A stretch of 62,000 nt of DNA, taken from Mesostigma viride (lineage: Eukaryota; Streptophyta; Mesostigmatophyceae; Mesostigmatales; Mesostigmataceae). How positions within the stretch are numbered: the stretch's first letter is position 1; each line of letters opens with the position of its first letter. The notes beneath the pieces were generated by a model. It was not told where the DNA came from. It made no database searches and saw only the letters and a program-made list of their open reading frames with translations. The stretch is from the NCBI GenBank assembly GCA_009746045.1, contig RPFO01000310.1, forward strand, positions 628,234 through 690,233, in the 5' to 3' direction. Of the stretch, positions 22,101 to 31,490 are shown piece by piece. The translations under genes and the position numbers were made by a program.

Positions 22101-25100
22101 CCCCCTTTCCTGTTGCTTCCTTGCCCCATACCAACGCCCATTCTCGGGTGCTGTGCATGGATGTGCAAACCCAGGGTGCGTGTCGACATGTTATTGAGTT
22201 AGAACCAAAGCTACTTTCTATAAGAGCCCAGCTGAAGCATATGTGACGTAGGGTGCCTAAATCCTGATGACATGCTGCCCCGGGCCCTTCCCAACTTTGT
22301 CATTAAATTAAACCTTGGAAACATCCACTTCCTGTTTTTCAGGCCCATCCTACATCTGACTTAGAAACTTGCTGACCTTGTTATCTGCTTGTGCTGGATT
22401 GGACCATGCAGGCTGTGAACGATGCTTTTGCAGATATTTACTGGCCTGCCTGCCAGTTGAATCCCCAACCTGGCCTTCTTGCCAGCCTGGAGGGTAAAGT
22501 GGCAATAATGCAAGGAACCTGGACAGTTGCGCAGCTGGCCCACCGCATGGGGGTGGTGGTGAAGGGCAGCGCCTTGAATGCGGCGAGATTGGGCACAGAG
22601 CTTAGGCAAGAGGATCAGCGCAGCAGGGAGCAGCTGGCCCAGGCGCAGGCACAAGAGGAAGTCATGCACCGCAAGCTGGCCCACCTTCGCCGGAACAGCA
22701 CGGACGTGGCTGCGGCAAGGGACCGGGATGAGGCGGTGCAGGCATATGCGAGCAGCCTTCAGGCTCTGCGTGAGACTTTGGAGAAGAAGGCAGGCCTGTC
22801 GGAGCAGCGACACAAGCAGCAGCTGACGCTTAAGGAAACCACGGGTTTGTTTGACAACAGCCAAGAGACACTGCATGCTAGCGATGCGGGGAAAGGGCCT
22901 GAGCTAGACATGGAGGCAACCGGCCAGCTGGCGCTTGAGCAGCTGAGGGAGGTGGTGAAGGACTGCAATGATGAGCTGATGCCTGCAGCGGTGACTACAC
23001 AGAAAGCAATGGAGCATTTGCAGGCCTGCTTGGAGAAACAGGAAAGCATCGCCACGAAACTGCGGGGTCGTCTGGATGCTGCCGTCCAATTAGGGCAGCG
23101 GTTTGCAGCCTCGGTGCTTTCCCAGCTGAAGGCTGAGACTCCCGAGGAGGATGGCAGACATGCGCAAAAGATGTCAGAGATAACGTCCTTGCGAGAGAAG
23201 GAAATGCACAGGATGATGGCCCTGCGAGAGAGCATCCCAGGGACCCTGTCTCGCCTGGCGGCTGCCCAGCAGGAGAGTAGGCAGATCCAGCGACAGCTGA
23301 GGGATACTCGCAACCAAATAATAGACGCGGAGGAGGATGGGCGCACAGGGCAGCTGCAGCAGATCAAGGAGAAGGAGAGGGCGCTGCTGGAGCAAGCCTC
23401 CAAGTTGGCCGCGGAGCAAGCCACACTGTCTGAGTCGTTGGCGGATGCCAAGCTGCAGCAGTGGTACCCGGACTTGCTGGCGCAGGAGGAGCGCATCCAG
23501 GAGCTGCACAAATTCTTGCCTGCAGGGACCAGCAGGGACCTTATGGACAACGAGTGGAACCTGTCCAAGTTCCGCGATAGCCCTGGGACCCCCTTGGTGT
23601 CGGCAAGGGGGGCGTGGCGGGTGAGGTTGGTGGAGGACTGGAACGGGAAGAAGTGGGTGGTGAAGGAGATGGGACCAGGTCCAGAACTGCGGCGGGAGGT
23701 CAACCGGCTGAAGGCGTTGCAGCACCCGCTGGTGATCCCCTTGGAGCGGGTGTTCATCGACAACAACGTGGCCTACCTGCAGATGCCCTACTACAAGAAT
23801 GGGAACTTGCGTGGCTGGGTTGACAGCATCGTGGGCGCCCAGAAGGGGGCAGCGAGCCTGACCACCCAGCAGGGTGCGCAGATCTGGAGCACGATGAAGC
23901 AGGTCTTCCAGGCGGTGGCCTTCCTCCACCGCAAGGGCATCGTGCACCGCGACCTCAAGCCGGAGAATGTGCTGCTGCAGGATGACGGCCAGATCGCGCT
24001 GTGTGACTTTGGGGTCAGCCACGATGTGCTGGCCCACCTGCAGACGACCAAGGCAACGCTTGCCGTGGGGGGACATACCGCGTGCTATGCCGCCCCGGAG
24101 GTGCTTGCGGGGAAGGGCGTGTCCGCAAGCAACCCATACGCCGAGGACCTGTGGTCCCTGGGGGTGATGCTGCTGGAGCTGGCAGGGACTCGGCTGTCTT
24201 GGAACCTGATGACCTCTCACCTGGAGAATGAGCAGGGGCACCCCATCAACACGGCCGACTTGCTGGTGGGCAGGTCCAAGTGGCACCGTGATCTGATCAC
24301 CCTGGCTAACTCCCTGCTTCAGGTGGATCCTGATGCCCGGCCCAGTGCTGACGCAATCCTTGCCAGCGAGCTCTTCCAGCAAGACCCGTCTGCCAGCCAG
24401 GTGCAGCAGAACCGCCATGTGCTGCTGCTGACCAGCCACCTGGCGAAGCTGCGGCAGAGCCCTCAGAGTGGTGGGCGGCCCAAGACCCACGTGATGAGGT
24501 TGGACGTGCGCGAGGGGCCCGGCATGGTTGCCCCGGTGCTGGCGCTGTTTGCTCGGGAGGACGTCAAGCCCGAGGAGACGGTGGTGGGCGCACATGCGGG
24601 CGTGCGCATCCCTCTCTCCGAGGTGCTGCACAACTTCTTTGAGGCGGTGGTGCTGCCCGCTGCTGGCCTGTTTGAGCAGGGCAAGGGGGATGGCGAGGAT
24701 GCCAGTGGGTCTGGAGCGGCCTCCCAGGTGCGCGAAGGGGTGGCCTTCCTTCCCAGGGTTTGCCAGGCCAGGGACGCCAAGGCCGTGGAGACCCACCGGC
24801 AGCGGCTGCGCACGGTGGGCAAGATCTTGGCCAAGGCGGTGCTGCAGTGCATCCACGTGCCGGTGCAGTTTTGCAGCGCGCTCTTCTGTGCGCTGGTGGC
24901 CAAGGATGACCTCACGCAGTACAGCACGGCCGACTGCCTGGAGATGCTGGCAGAGTTTGACCCCACCGACGCGCGCCGCATGCGCGTCACGCTGGCCATG
25001 AAGCACGGGGACGGCGAATCGGGGATCACCCTGGGGGCCCTCATGGGCGATGCCGGCGCGGACGAGACCCTCATGACGGATGCCAACAAGGACCTGCTCG

Positions 25101-25846
25101 TGCGCAAGGCGATCCACCACCGCCTGGTCATGACGCGGGCGGCCGAGCTTGCAGAGGTGCGTGCCGGCTTCCTGTGCCTCGATTGGGAGCCCCTGCTGGG
25201 TGTGCTGTCGCCTTTTGACCTGATGACCCTTTTCTTTGGGACGGACTACCTGGATGTCAGCCGCGTCAGCCAGGCGTTCCAGCTGGATGCGGCCAGTTGG
25301 CAGGGCAAGGGGGCAGAGGGGCAGCAAGCGTGGCAGTGGCTGCAGCGCTTCGTGCACGAGGCCTCGGAGACGTCCCTGCGCCTGTTCAGCATCTGCGCGC
25401 TGGGTGGCGCAAAGTCCTGGTGGTCGGGCATGTGCGCGGTGAAGAGGCTGACCTCTGCCAGCAACGGGGGCCTGCCGGAGTTCTCCCGTGAGTCGGGCTC
25501 CCTGTACCTCCCTCTCCCCGGTAACGATGGCTGCCCCTCGTACGAGGCGTTCAGCGCGCGCATGTTTGCGGCGCTCAAGGTGCACGGGGAGTACGGCCAG
25601 CGCACCGAGGCGCAGCGTGCCCAGAAGATGGGCATGGAGGAGATGCGGGGTGTGGTGCGGGCGATGGCGGGGCAGGTTAGGGCGGGGGGCTGGTACCGCT
25701 GCCCCAACGGCCACCTGTACTGCATCACCGAGTGTGGCGGTGCCATGCAGGAGAGCACGTGCCCCACCTGCGGGAAAGGCATTGGCGGGAGCCAGCACCG
25801 GTTGAGGGGTGACAACGCGAATGCTCTGGACGTGGATGGGGCGTAG
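16083..25846 (+). CDS. Gene 1: ankyrin, coiled-coil, kinase, HECT-like, RZ-finger protein
   Basis: Predicted partial coding sequence: 16083..16178, 19668..19766, 20251..20349, 21177..21350 and 22412..25846, joined. All exons are phase 0 and the total is 3,903 bases (1,300 residues plus stop). The N-terminal exon or exons and the start codon are unresolved. Three exons each code for one ankyrin repeat. A fourth codes for a half-repeat (IPLDLAEERKK) plus a Gln/Ala-rich linker. The last exon carries coiled coil, kinase, HECT-like and RZ-finger domains. Ankyrin repeats bind proteins, kinases phosphorylate, and HECT and RZ domains act in ubiquitin transfer. The whole is plausibly a cytosolic sensor or signalling protein, with no signal peptide or membrane segment seen in the recognised part. 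A dispersed repeat of about 2 kb lies in the intron between the first and second recognised exons. A TGTAA sequence at 26403 could be the polyadenylation signal. Confidence 0.85.
16850..18860. repeat. Dispersed repeat family, copy 2, in gene 1 intron 1
   Basis: Shares ordered blocks with 1260-2760 and is absent from the matching introns of genes 2 and 3, so it is an insertion. It has an internal direct repeat: GGCCTCCCTACGTYCCCTACACCACT occurs near 17291 and 18747, each followed by a tract ending GTCCATA. The two copies are about 1.46 kb apart, which could reflect terminal repeats. No coding frame was recognised. The boundaries are approximate. Confidence 0.55.
17097..17292 (+). repeat. G-rich purine tract
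   Basis: About 195 bp of GTGGGG followed by (GGGGA)n-like sequence, almost pure purine on the plus strand. It lies inside the dispersed repeat within gene 1 intron 1. It could fold into G-quadruplex or triplex structures, and open frames through it are low-complexity artefacts. Confidence 0.9.
19668..19766 (+). CDS. Gene 1 ankyrin exon 2
   Basis: Exactly 99 bp between GCATCCAG and GTCAGT, giving one 33-residue repeat (YGSSPLHEASRNGRLDVV to SGADMKAKDN). The roughly 120 bp upstream resemble the matching part upstream of most other ankyrin exons in the window. Confidence 0.9.
20251..20349 (+). CDS. Gene 1 ankyrin exon 3
   Basis: 99 bp between CTGCATCCAG and GTCAGT. Codes DGWTPLHYTSRDGHLDVV to SGADVNAKNN, a near-consensus ankyrin repeat. 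The following intron (20400-21050) matches 61200-61900 after the sixth exon of gene 3, so the two exons occupy equivalent positions. Confidence 0.92.
21177..21350 (+). CDS. Gene 1 terminal ankyrin half-repeat and linker exon
   Basis: 174 bp, acceptor AATCACAG, donor GTGGGT, phase 0. Begins MGKIPLDLAEERKK, the capping half of an ankyrin repeat, then a linker of about 30 residues rich in Gln, Ala and Pro that ends TEPAKGKT. It joins in frame to the large exon at 22412. Gene 2 has a shorter equivalent at 39090-39155. Confidence 0.75.
22412..25846 (+). CDS. Gene 1 large exon: coiled coil, kinase, HECT-like, RZ finger
   Basis: Acceptor ACCATGCAG; 1,144 codons and TAG, numbered here from 22412. 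Residues about 60-380 are rich in Gln, Glu, Lys and Leu and look like a long coiled coil. Residues about 393-653 are a protein kinase: VVK Lys418, a candidate alpha-C Glu in LRREV, HRDLKPEN (Asp514, Asn519), DFG (Asp532) and APE (561-563). The glycine loop is degenerate (SARGAWRV). Residues about 692-1070 match HECT domains: EVLHNFFEAVVLPAAGLFE, LRTVGKILAKAVLQ, TDANKDLL..HRL and FDLMTLFFGTDYLDV, then a C-lobe. The TCFN motif expected before LxLP is replaced by RESGSLYLP (1026-1034), with no cysteine. Residues 1094-1126 are an RZ finger (WYRCPNGHLYCITECGGAM then CPTCG; Cys1097, His1101, Cys1117, Cys1120). The frame aligns with gene 2 without net indels, so it is under constraint. Confidence 0.92.
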   Translation, partial: AVNDAFADIYWPACQLNPQPGLLASLEGKVAIMQGTWTVAQLAHRMGVVVKGSALNAARLGTELRQEDQRSREQLAQAQAQEEVMHRKLAHLRRNSTDVAAARDRDEAVQAYASSLQALRETLEKKAGLSEQRHKQQLTLKETTGLFDNSQETLHASDAGKGPELDMEATGQLALEQLREVVKDCNDELMPAAVTTQKAMEHLQACLEKQESIATKLRGRLDAAVQLGQRFAASVLSQLKAETPEEDGRHAQKMSEITSLREKEMHRMMALRESIPGTLSRLAAAQQESRQIQRQLRDTRNQIIDAEEDGRTGQLQQIKEKERALLEQASKLAAEQATLSESLADAKLQQWYPDLLAQEERIQELHKFLPAGTSRDLMDNEWNLSKFRDSPGTPLVSARGAWRVRLVEDWNGKKWVVKEMGPGPELRREVNRLKALQHPLVIPLERVFIDNNVAYLQMPYYKNGNLRGWVDSIVGAQKGAASLTTQQGAQIWSTMKQVFQAVAFLHRKGIVHRDLKPENVLLQDDGQIALCDFGVSHDVLAHLQTTKATLAVGGHTACYAAPEVLAGKGVSASNPYAEDLWSLGVMLLELAGTRLSWNLMTSHLENEQGHPINTADLLVGRSKWHRDLITLANSLLQVDPDARPSADAILASELFQQDPSASQVQQNRHVLLLTSHLAKLRQSPQSGGRPKTHVMRLDVREGPGMVAPVLALFAREDVKPEETVVGAHAGVRIPLSEVLHNFFEAVVLPAAGLFEQGKGDGEDASGSGAASQVREGVAFLPRVCQARDAKAVETHRQRLRTVGKILAKAVLQCIHVPVQFCSALFCALVAKDDLTQYSTADCLEMLAEFDPTDARRMRVTLAMKHGDGESGITLGALMGDAGADETLMTDANKDLLVRKAIHHRLVMTRAAELAEVRAGFLCLDWEPLLGVLSPFDLMTLFFGTDYLDVSRVSQAFQLDAASWQGKGAEGQQAWQWLQRFVHEASETSLRLFSICALGGAKSWWSGMCAVKRLTSASNGGLPEFSRESGSLYLPLPGNDGCPSYEAFSARMFAALKVHGEYGQRTEAQRAQKMGMEEMRGVVRAMAGQVRAGGWYRCPNGHLYCITECGGAMQESTCPTCGKGIGGSQHRLRGDNANALDVDGA

Positions 25847-26450
25847 AGACCTGCATGGAACTGAGTGGGCGCTGCTAGTGCACGGCCTGCAGCCATTCCA
25901 CTACTTGGGCTTTTGTGATAATGTCATCGCCTCGTTCTACTTGGATTCGAATGGGCCTGGAATGCTTAGCTTGAGCTGCAAACAGCAGTGCACATGGGTT
26001 ACAATGCAGCGCGGACCATCCGCAGAGAAGGCCAGGTGCATCCTGCGCAAATTCAATGCGATGCTAAGCTCACTGTTTGGTGTTGGCAGCTGATCTTCGG
26101 CAGTGCTGACAATGTTGGGGTGAAATTTTCATGGTGACACGCTCTCCTCTTCCATGCATTCTTTGGTACAAAGCCAAGGGCTTGATCTGTCACACCTTAT
26201 TTAGCTCTTCAAGTCTGCCTTGTACAGCAGTGAACATTATTTGCCTAGTTTGTCCTAGTTCGCCTGCACAACCGGGATGTGGGTTAAGTTTTGGGGAGAT
26301 CTACTACTCTTGACTGTGATGCATTCAACTCGGTTACGTGCATAAGCGTTTGGAATGATGTCGCCAACAGCTAGGTGCACGCTAGCCACTTGCAGACGGG
26401 CATGTAAAGGTTTTGACGTTTGTAGCTAGCTAGTTATTATCATAAGTACT
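25847..26450 (+). other. 3' flank of gene 1
   Basis: Nearly identical to 43352-43960 after gene 2. A 94-codon frame (25809-26093) overlaps the end of the gene in another frame and is preserved in both copies, but the whole tract is almost unchanged, so this says nothing about coding. TGTAA at 26403-26407 is a possible polyadenylation signal; gene 2 has TGTAG there. Confidence 0.5.
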
Positions 26451-26714
26451 GGTTGTCTCTTTGATACTGGTGCTTGCTACTGAATGGCATGCGTGCCAAT
26501 CCTGAGGGGTGTTTCATCGATAAGTTGGGGAAAGGATGGCACTGAGAGAAGATTTGACAAAGTTTTAACAAATTTATCAATGGCAACATGGGAGAAAAAT
26601 CTTTTGATATAAAATGGAAAATACAAAAACAATCCATGCATGCGTAATTGTAGTGACGAAAAGTGTGCAAACAGGCCATGGCTACACGATTCACAAAAAA
26701 CCAATGCTGCCTGC

Positions 26715-27215
26715 CTGCTCTATTGCTTACTATGTAGTTCAACCACAAGAATGAACAGGTTGATGGTGACAGGACGCAACCTTGCCAACGGCCTGCCTGC
26801 TCTATTGTTTACTATGTAGTTAATTCCACCACAAGAATGAACAGGTTGATGGTGACTGGACACAACCTTGCCAACGGCCTGCCTGCTCTATTGTTTACTA
26901 AATAGTTCCACCACAAGAATGAACAGGTTCGTGGTGACAGGACACAACCTTGCCAACGGCCTGCCTGCTCTATTGTTTACTATGTAGTTCCACCACAAGA
27001 ATTAATGAACAGGTTGATGGTGACAGGACACAACCTTGCCAACGGCCTGCCTGCTCTATTGTTTACTAAATAGTTCCACCACAAGAATGAACGGGTTCAT
27101 GGTGACGGGACACAACAGGTTGGCAACGGCAGTGCCTGCTCTATTGTTTACTATGTAGTTCCACCACAAGAATGAACAGGTTCATGGTGACAGGACATAA
27201 ACTTGCCGACGGCCT
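26715..27215 (-). repeat. 84-bp minisatellite from a LINE reverse-transcriptase segment, about six units
   Basis: Units of about 84 bp contain GAATGAACAGGTT and ACAACCTTGCCAACGG. On the minus strand a unit reads as a decayed QGCVLSP..LFILVVE segment of a LINE reverse transcriptase, like 4280-4330. Six copies lie here and three at 44205-44470, so a fragment of a retrotransposon has become a tandem array. Confidence 0.75.
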
Positions 27216-27255
27216 GCCTGCACTAGGCGTGGTAAGGTGCTGCCGTGTCGAGTTG

Positions 27256-27914
27256 TTGAGTTGAGTTGAGTTGAGTTGAGTTGAGTTGAGTTGAGTTGAG
27301 TTGAGTTGAGTTGAGTTGAGTTGAGTTGAGTTGAGTTGAGTTGAGTTGAGTTGAGTTGAGTTGAGTTGAGTTGAGTTGAGTTGAGTTGAGTTGAGTTGAG
27401 TTGAGTTGAGTTGAGTTGAGTTGAGTTGAGTTGAGTTGAGTTGAGTTGAGTTGAGTTGAGTTGAGTTGAGTTGAGTTGAGTTGAGTTGAGTTGAGTTGAG
27501 TTGAGTTGAGTTGAGTTGAGTTGAGTTGAGTTGAGTTGAGTTGAGTTGAGTTGAGTTGAGTTGAGTTGAGTTGAGTTGAGTTGAGTTGAGTTGAGTTGAG
27601 TTGAGTTGAGTTGAGTTGAGTTGAGTTGAGTTGAGTTGAGTTGAGTTGAGTTGAGTTGAGTTGAGTTGAGTTGAGTTGAGTTGAGTTGAGTTGAGTTGAG
27701 TTGAGTTGAGTTGAGTTGAGTTGAGTTGAGTTGAGTTGAGTTGAGTTGAGTTGAGTTGAGTTGAGTTGAGTTGAGTTGAGTTGAGTTGAGTTGAGTTGAG
27801 TTGAGTTGAGTTGAGTTGAGTTGAGTTGAGTTGAGTTGAGTTGAGTTGAGTTGAGTTGAGTTGAGTTGAGTTGAGTTGAGTTGAGTTGAGTTGAGTTGAG
27901 TTGAGTTGAGTTGA
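27256..27914. repeat. TTGAG pentanucleotide satellite, about 131 copies
   Basis: A practically pure TTGAG array (CTCAA on the minus strand) that ends in TTGATCGAG. The flanks GGTGCTGCC..GTGT and GAGTTTATTCC..CGCCGGTGGTCC are identical in type to those at 44478-44560, where only four copies are present. The long minus-strand open frame of LNSTQ repeats is an artefact of the array. Confidence 0.98.
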
Positions 27915-27949
27915 TCGAGTTTATTCCCGCGCCGGTGGTCCAACAGGGT

Positions 27950-28540
27950 TATTATAGCAGTGGGTCCAAAATCTGGTCAGACCTTATATGGGGGTGGTAA
28001 ACAAGTGCGAAGTGTGCACCGACGTGGTCGACCCCTCGTACAGCGTGCAGATGACAGCAACTAGGGGGGTGGGCATGCCAGCGCGGGCATTGAATTAAGG
28101 ACATCCACAGAGTGTCCCAGCGGTGGTTTGGCAGCGTTGAGGGCACAGACAGGTATTAACTAGTTTTTCAGCCCGACATATAGCCCGCAGAATAACGATA
28201 GGGATTTGTGCGCGGACTTGCCTCTGTTTAATACCTACTCGAGAGATTCCCGGGAACCAGATTTGTTTGCGATGCCATTTCATTTTGGGTTCCCGGCCTC
28301 GAGCTTGGCGCTCTGAACCTGGACTGGTCCGGATATGACCGGGAAACGCGAAAAACAGCACGCCAGCAGGTCGACCCCTTGTACTGTGTGCCGACGATAG
28401 CACTCAGGGAGTGGGTACGCCAGCATGCACGAGGGAGTACAGGCCACGGATATCAGGGAGTGTCCCAGCAGTGGTGGGCACAGCCAAGGATAATTGTTTC
28501 AGCCCACATATCCTGCGATGTTTGTGATATGTTCATGGGG
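27950..28540 (-). pseudogene. LINE remnants in the spacer of unit B
   Basis: The minus strand carries decayed reverse-transcriptase code. The block GTCGACCCCTCGTACAGCGT near 28028 is the inverse of the LYEGSTTS-coding stretch at 4380-4400. A second, related block lies at 28360-28510 (GTCGACCCCTTGTACTGTGT, then GTCCCAGCAGTGG). A frame is not preserved. The same pair of blocks occurs at 44600-45120 in unit C. Confidence 0.6.
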
Positions 28541-30060
28541 CATGATGGAGACGATATTTGTAACTTTCGTGTAATTGTTTTTCTAATTAATGAGACTTGC
28601 ACAGTACTCCGTGGCATGCCCATGCGCATGACACGCAAGTCCTTTCTTACTTATAACCTGCGAATTAAATAATATTAATATTAAAGAGGGAACTGTACGC
28701 ACGTTTGCCTCTGGTTACTAACACTACCTCAAGCACAGGCCCGCACAGACAAGGCGGACGCGTCAGATCGGTGAGCTGGCACCAAGCCCACCCAGCCCAG
28801 GCGCGTTATCCCTGCATGGTCTCCCCCTGGCTTCGCGCGCCCGGCCAAGCCATCACCATTGGACCTTCCAGGACAGGCTCTGTCGGGGCATGTGCTATCC
28901 CTGAGACGACAGGCGCGTGCCCGGGGGCATGGATTCATCACGCATCTGGGGGCAGATGATCTGCGAAGAGAGCTGGCAGAAGGTTGTGTTAGCGCCACAG
29001 ACCCCGAGTCCGTGGGGGAGCTGCGTGTGACGCGGATTGGCAATCAATGTGGGCCATGGCGCCTGCGCTCGTACCACTAGATCGACTGCTTGAAACTCCA
29101 CCATCCATCCCACCCCACTCACCAAGGATTTATGCCCCCGTGACGCAGTCCATGTATGTGTGTTTTGATTAGTTATTATATGATCAGCCAGCATGTTCTA
29201 CAAAGGTCTAAAACCCAGCTGGGCCCAGCACCCCAGCATGTAGGATAACTTATGATTAGAAAGCGAAATAGAGGCATGCACACTTTCGTATCATGGCACC
29301 ACCGACGTCAACCATGCACTAGAGGCCAGCTAGTTTGGGCGGTGCATATAATGGAGACAAGAAAAGGTTACCTGCGACTGTCAGGCTTTCAACGCCGCAG
29401 TATCTGCTGAAGGCTTTTCCATGCACTCATGCATTATGACGCAGTATGACCACACCATCGACGCTCTCATACCTGGCAGCCGCCCCAGACACCGCATGAC
29501 CAAAGGGACATGGGCTGGACACTCCCAACCCCCATGCCACCTGGCCACCCCACCCACCCAGGCAGCGTGGCCGAAGCTGCATGTCGGCCACATGTACTGG
29601 TCAAAGAAGTGGGTAAAGGGGAAGGCCATGCACACAAATGCCCACGCGCATACGATCTTGTATGCTTGCACATAGGACTGCCCGACGTACCGGGAAGGTA
29701 AGGCAGCGGACCAATCACACGCCGGGTCGCCGGCCATGACTTCACCATTACTTCCTCGAGCTTGCTCGTGCTTCCCTGGTACGTGGTGCAACGCCCACCT
29801 CGAGCCGGACCAGCACCGCTTACATCTATAGTTCGGCCACTTTGATAGAGGCACAGAAGGCTTGTGTTCAACCCAATGGCCGGTAGTTCGTATCTACCAG
29901 TCAAGTGAGCCCTGACACTTGGTTGAAAACCGCAACACCCCCAGTCCCCCCTCCTTTCTCTGAGGGTCATCAGTGCTGAGTCATCCCAGTCCATGTAGTG
30001 CAACCCAGGCCAGCATGAGATCCAAAGCCTCCCTCTTCGCATCATATGACAGGAATCCAT
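28541..30060. other. Unit B spacer without a recognised gene
   Basis: This stretch is paralogous to 45130-46585. One plus-strand frame is similar in both copies (LPGQALSGHVLSLRRQARA near 28863 and its counterpart near 45323, then HGFITHLGADD and VGELRVTRIG). It shows missense changes and different frame limits and matches no family I know. It may be a further transposon remnant. Confidence 0.4.
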
Positions 30061-30159
30061 TATGCGCAGCTGAGGTTGCAGTCACAGCCCCCAAACAGCT
30101 GGACTCCTCTTTCCTGCGCAGCCCTGCTGAAGCAAGTGCATGGAATAGGTGGGGTACCG

Positions 30160-30330
30160 TGTGACCAGCTGCGATGCTGGGTGGAGCTGTAGTTGCGTGA
30201 CAAACAGTTGAAGAAGGCTCTATCATACGCCAAGGTGAGGTCGGGTGTTATACCAGTTGCGATGTTGGGTGGAGCTGTGGTTGCGTGACGAACAGGCGGA
30301 GAACGCAAGTATCAGTGGCACTTGCTTGGG
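30160..30330 (+). repeat. 88-bp minisatellite, two units (unit B)
   Basis: Two copies of the unit described at 12979-13240, with CCAGCTGCGATG and CCAGTTGCGATG starts about 87 bp apart. Confidence 0.7.
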
Positions 30331-30574
30331 GAGTGCCAGAAGAGCAGGAAATGGGGACAAAGCAGTAGTGTTGAGGGGGGCGTCATGGGGATGACATGCA
30401 TGTCCTGCTCAGGTGCAGAGGAAACAATCGCAAGGAAGAAGCAGACGACAAAGCAAAGACTTTTACCCGGAAATGGAGCCTTTTGTCTCAGCACCACAAG
30501 GGTCCATGCAGGGAAGGTTGGACCAGGTTTACTTCATCAACATTACTGCCTCTGCACCCTTGCTAGGGGAAAAG

Positions 30575-31015
30575 GGAAAACTCCAGGCTCAGGCCATAAG
30601 CAAGGGGATGCTGGCAAGCAGATGAATGCCACCGCAAGGGGACCAAACAAACTACCCGATGAAGCACACAGGTTCAGGCCATAAGAAAGGGGGTGCTGGC
30701 AAGCAGATGAATGCCACCGCAAGGGGACCGAACAAACTACCCGATGAAGCACACAGGTTCAGGCCATAAGAAAGGGGGTGCTGGCAAGCAGATGAACGCC
30801 ACCGCAAGGGGACCAAACAAACTACCCGATGAAGCACACAGGTTCAGGCCATAAGAAAGGGGGTGCTGGCAAGCAGATGAATGCCACCGCAAGGGGACCA
30901 AACAAACTACCCGATGAAGCACACAGGTTCAGGCCATAAGAAAGGGGATGCTGGCAAGCAGATGAATGCCACCGCAAGGGGACCAAACTACCCAATGAAG
31001 GAAACAGGCAGGGTC
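30575..31015 (+). repeat. 85-bp minisatellite, five units (unit B)
   Basis: Units start near 30585, 30670, 30755, 30840 and 30925 with AGGTTCAGGCCATAAGAAAG and contain GCAAGCAGATGAATGCCACC and GGGGACCAAACAAACTACCC. Since 85 is not divisible by 3, overlapping 61-codon frames arise on the minus strand in every unit. They are not genes. Confidence 0.97.
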
Positions 31016-31017
31016 GC

Positions 31018-31490
31018 TTAGCTAAGCAGCCTAGCCCTCAGCGTGGCCCTCAGCGGTACCTGATCCCGTCGCTGGCTCACCAAGGCATGCTGCAATACGT
31101 TTGGAACCCATCGAAGCAGCCTGGCCCTCAGCGGTACCTGATCCCGTCGCTGGCTCACCAAGACATGCTGCAATACGGTTGGAACCCATCGAAGCAGCCT
31201 AGCCCTCAGCGGTACCTGATCCCGTCGCTGGCTCACCAAGGCATGCTGCAATACGTTTGGAACCCATCGAAGCAGCCTAGCCCTCAGCGGTACCTGATCC
31301 CGTCGCTGGCTAACCAAGGCATGCTGCAATACGTTTGGAACCCATCGAAGCAGCCTAGCCCTCAGCGGTACCTGATCCCGTCGCTGGCTAACCAAGGCAT
31401 GCTGCAATACGTTTGGAACCCATCGAAGCAGCCTGGCCCTCAGCGGTACCTGATCCCGTCGCTGGCTAACCGAGGCATGCTGCAATAGTT
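31018..31490 (+). repeat. 78-bp minisatellite, about six units (unit B)
   Basis: Units contain CAGCGGTACCTGATCCCGTC, GCATGCTGCAATACG and TTGGAACCCATCGAAGCAGC. The period of 78 bp keeps frame, so a 26-residue repeat (YVWNPSKQPSPQRYLIPSL...) is open on the plus strand and another on the minus strand. Copy numbers of three (unit A) and one (unit C) and frame-breaking insertions elsewhere argue against a gene. Confidence 0.95.

Noticed and set aside
23174-25798. 874-codon antisense open frame opposite gene 1, with similar ones opposite gene 2
   Set aside because: The GC-rich codon thirds of the kinase exon leave the opposite strand free of stops. All recognised domains are on the plus strand.
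25809-26093. 94-codon frame after genes 1 and 2
   Set aside because: It is preserved in both copies only because the tract is almost identical. It overlaps the kinase gene in another frame and matches nothing.
27182-27943. 253-codon minus-strand frame of LNSTQ repeats
   Set aside because: Translation of the TTGAG satellite; only four repeat copies exist at the paralogous site in unit C.
31087-31488. A 26-residue repeat protein (YVWNPSKQPSPQ...)
   Set aside because: The 78-bp period keeps the frame by chance. Other copies at 13612-13850 and 49000 are interrupted, and both strands are open.
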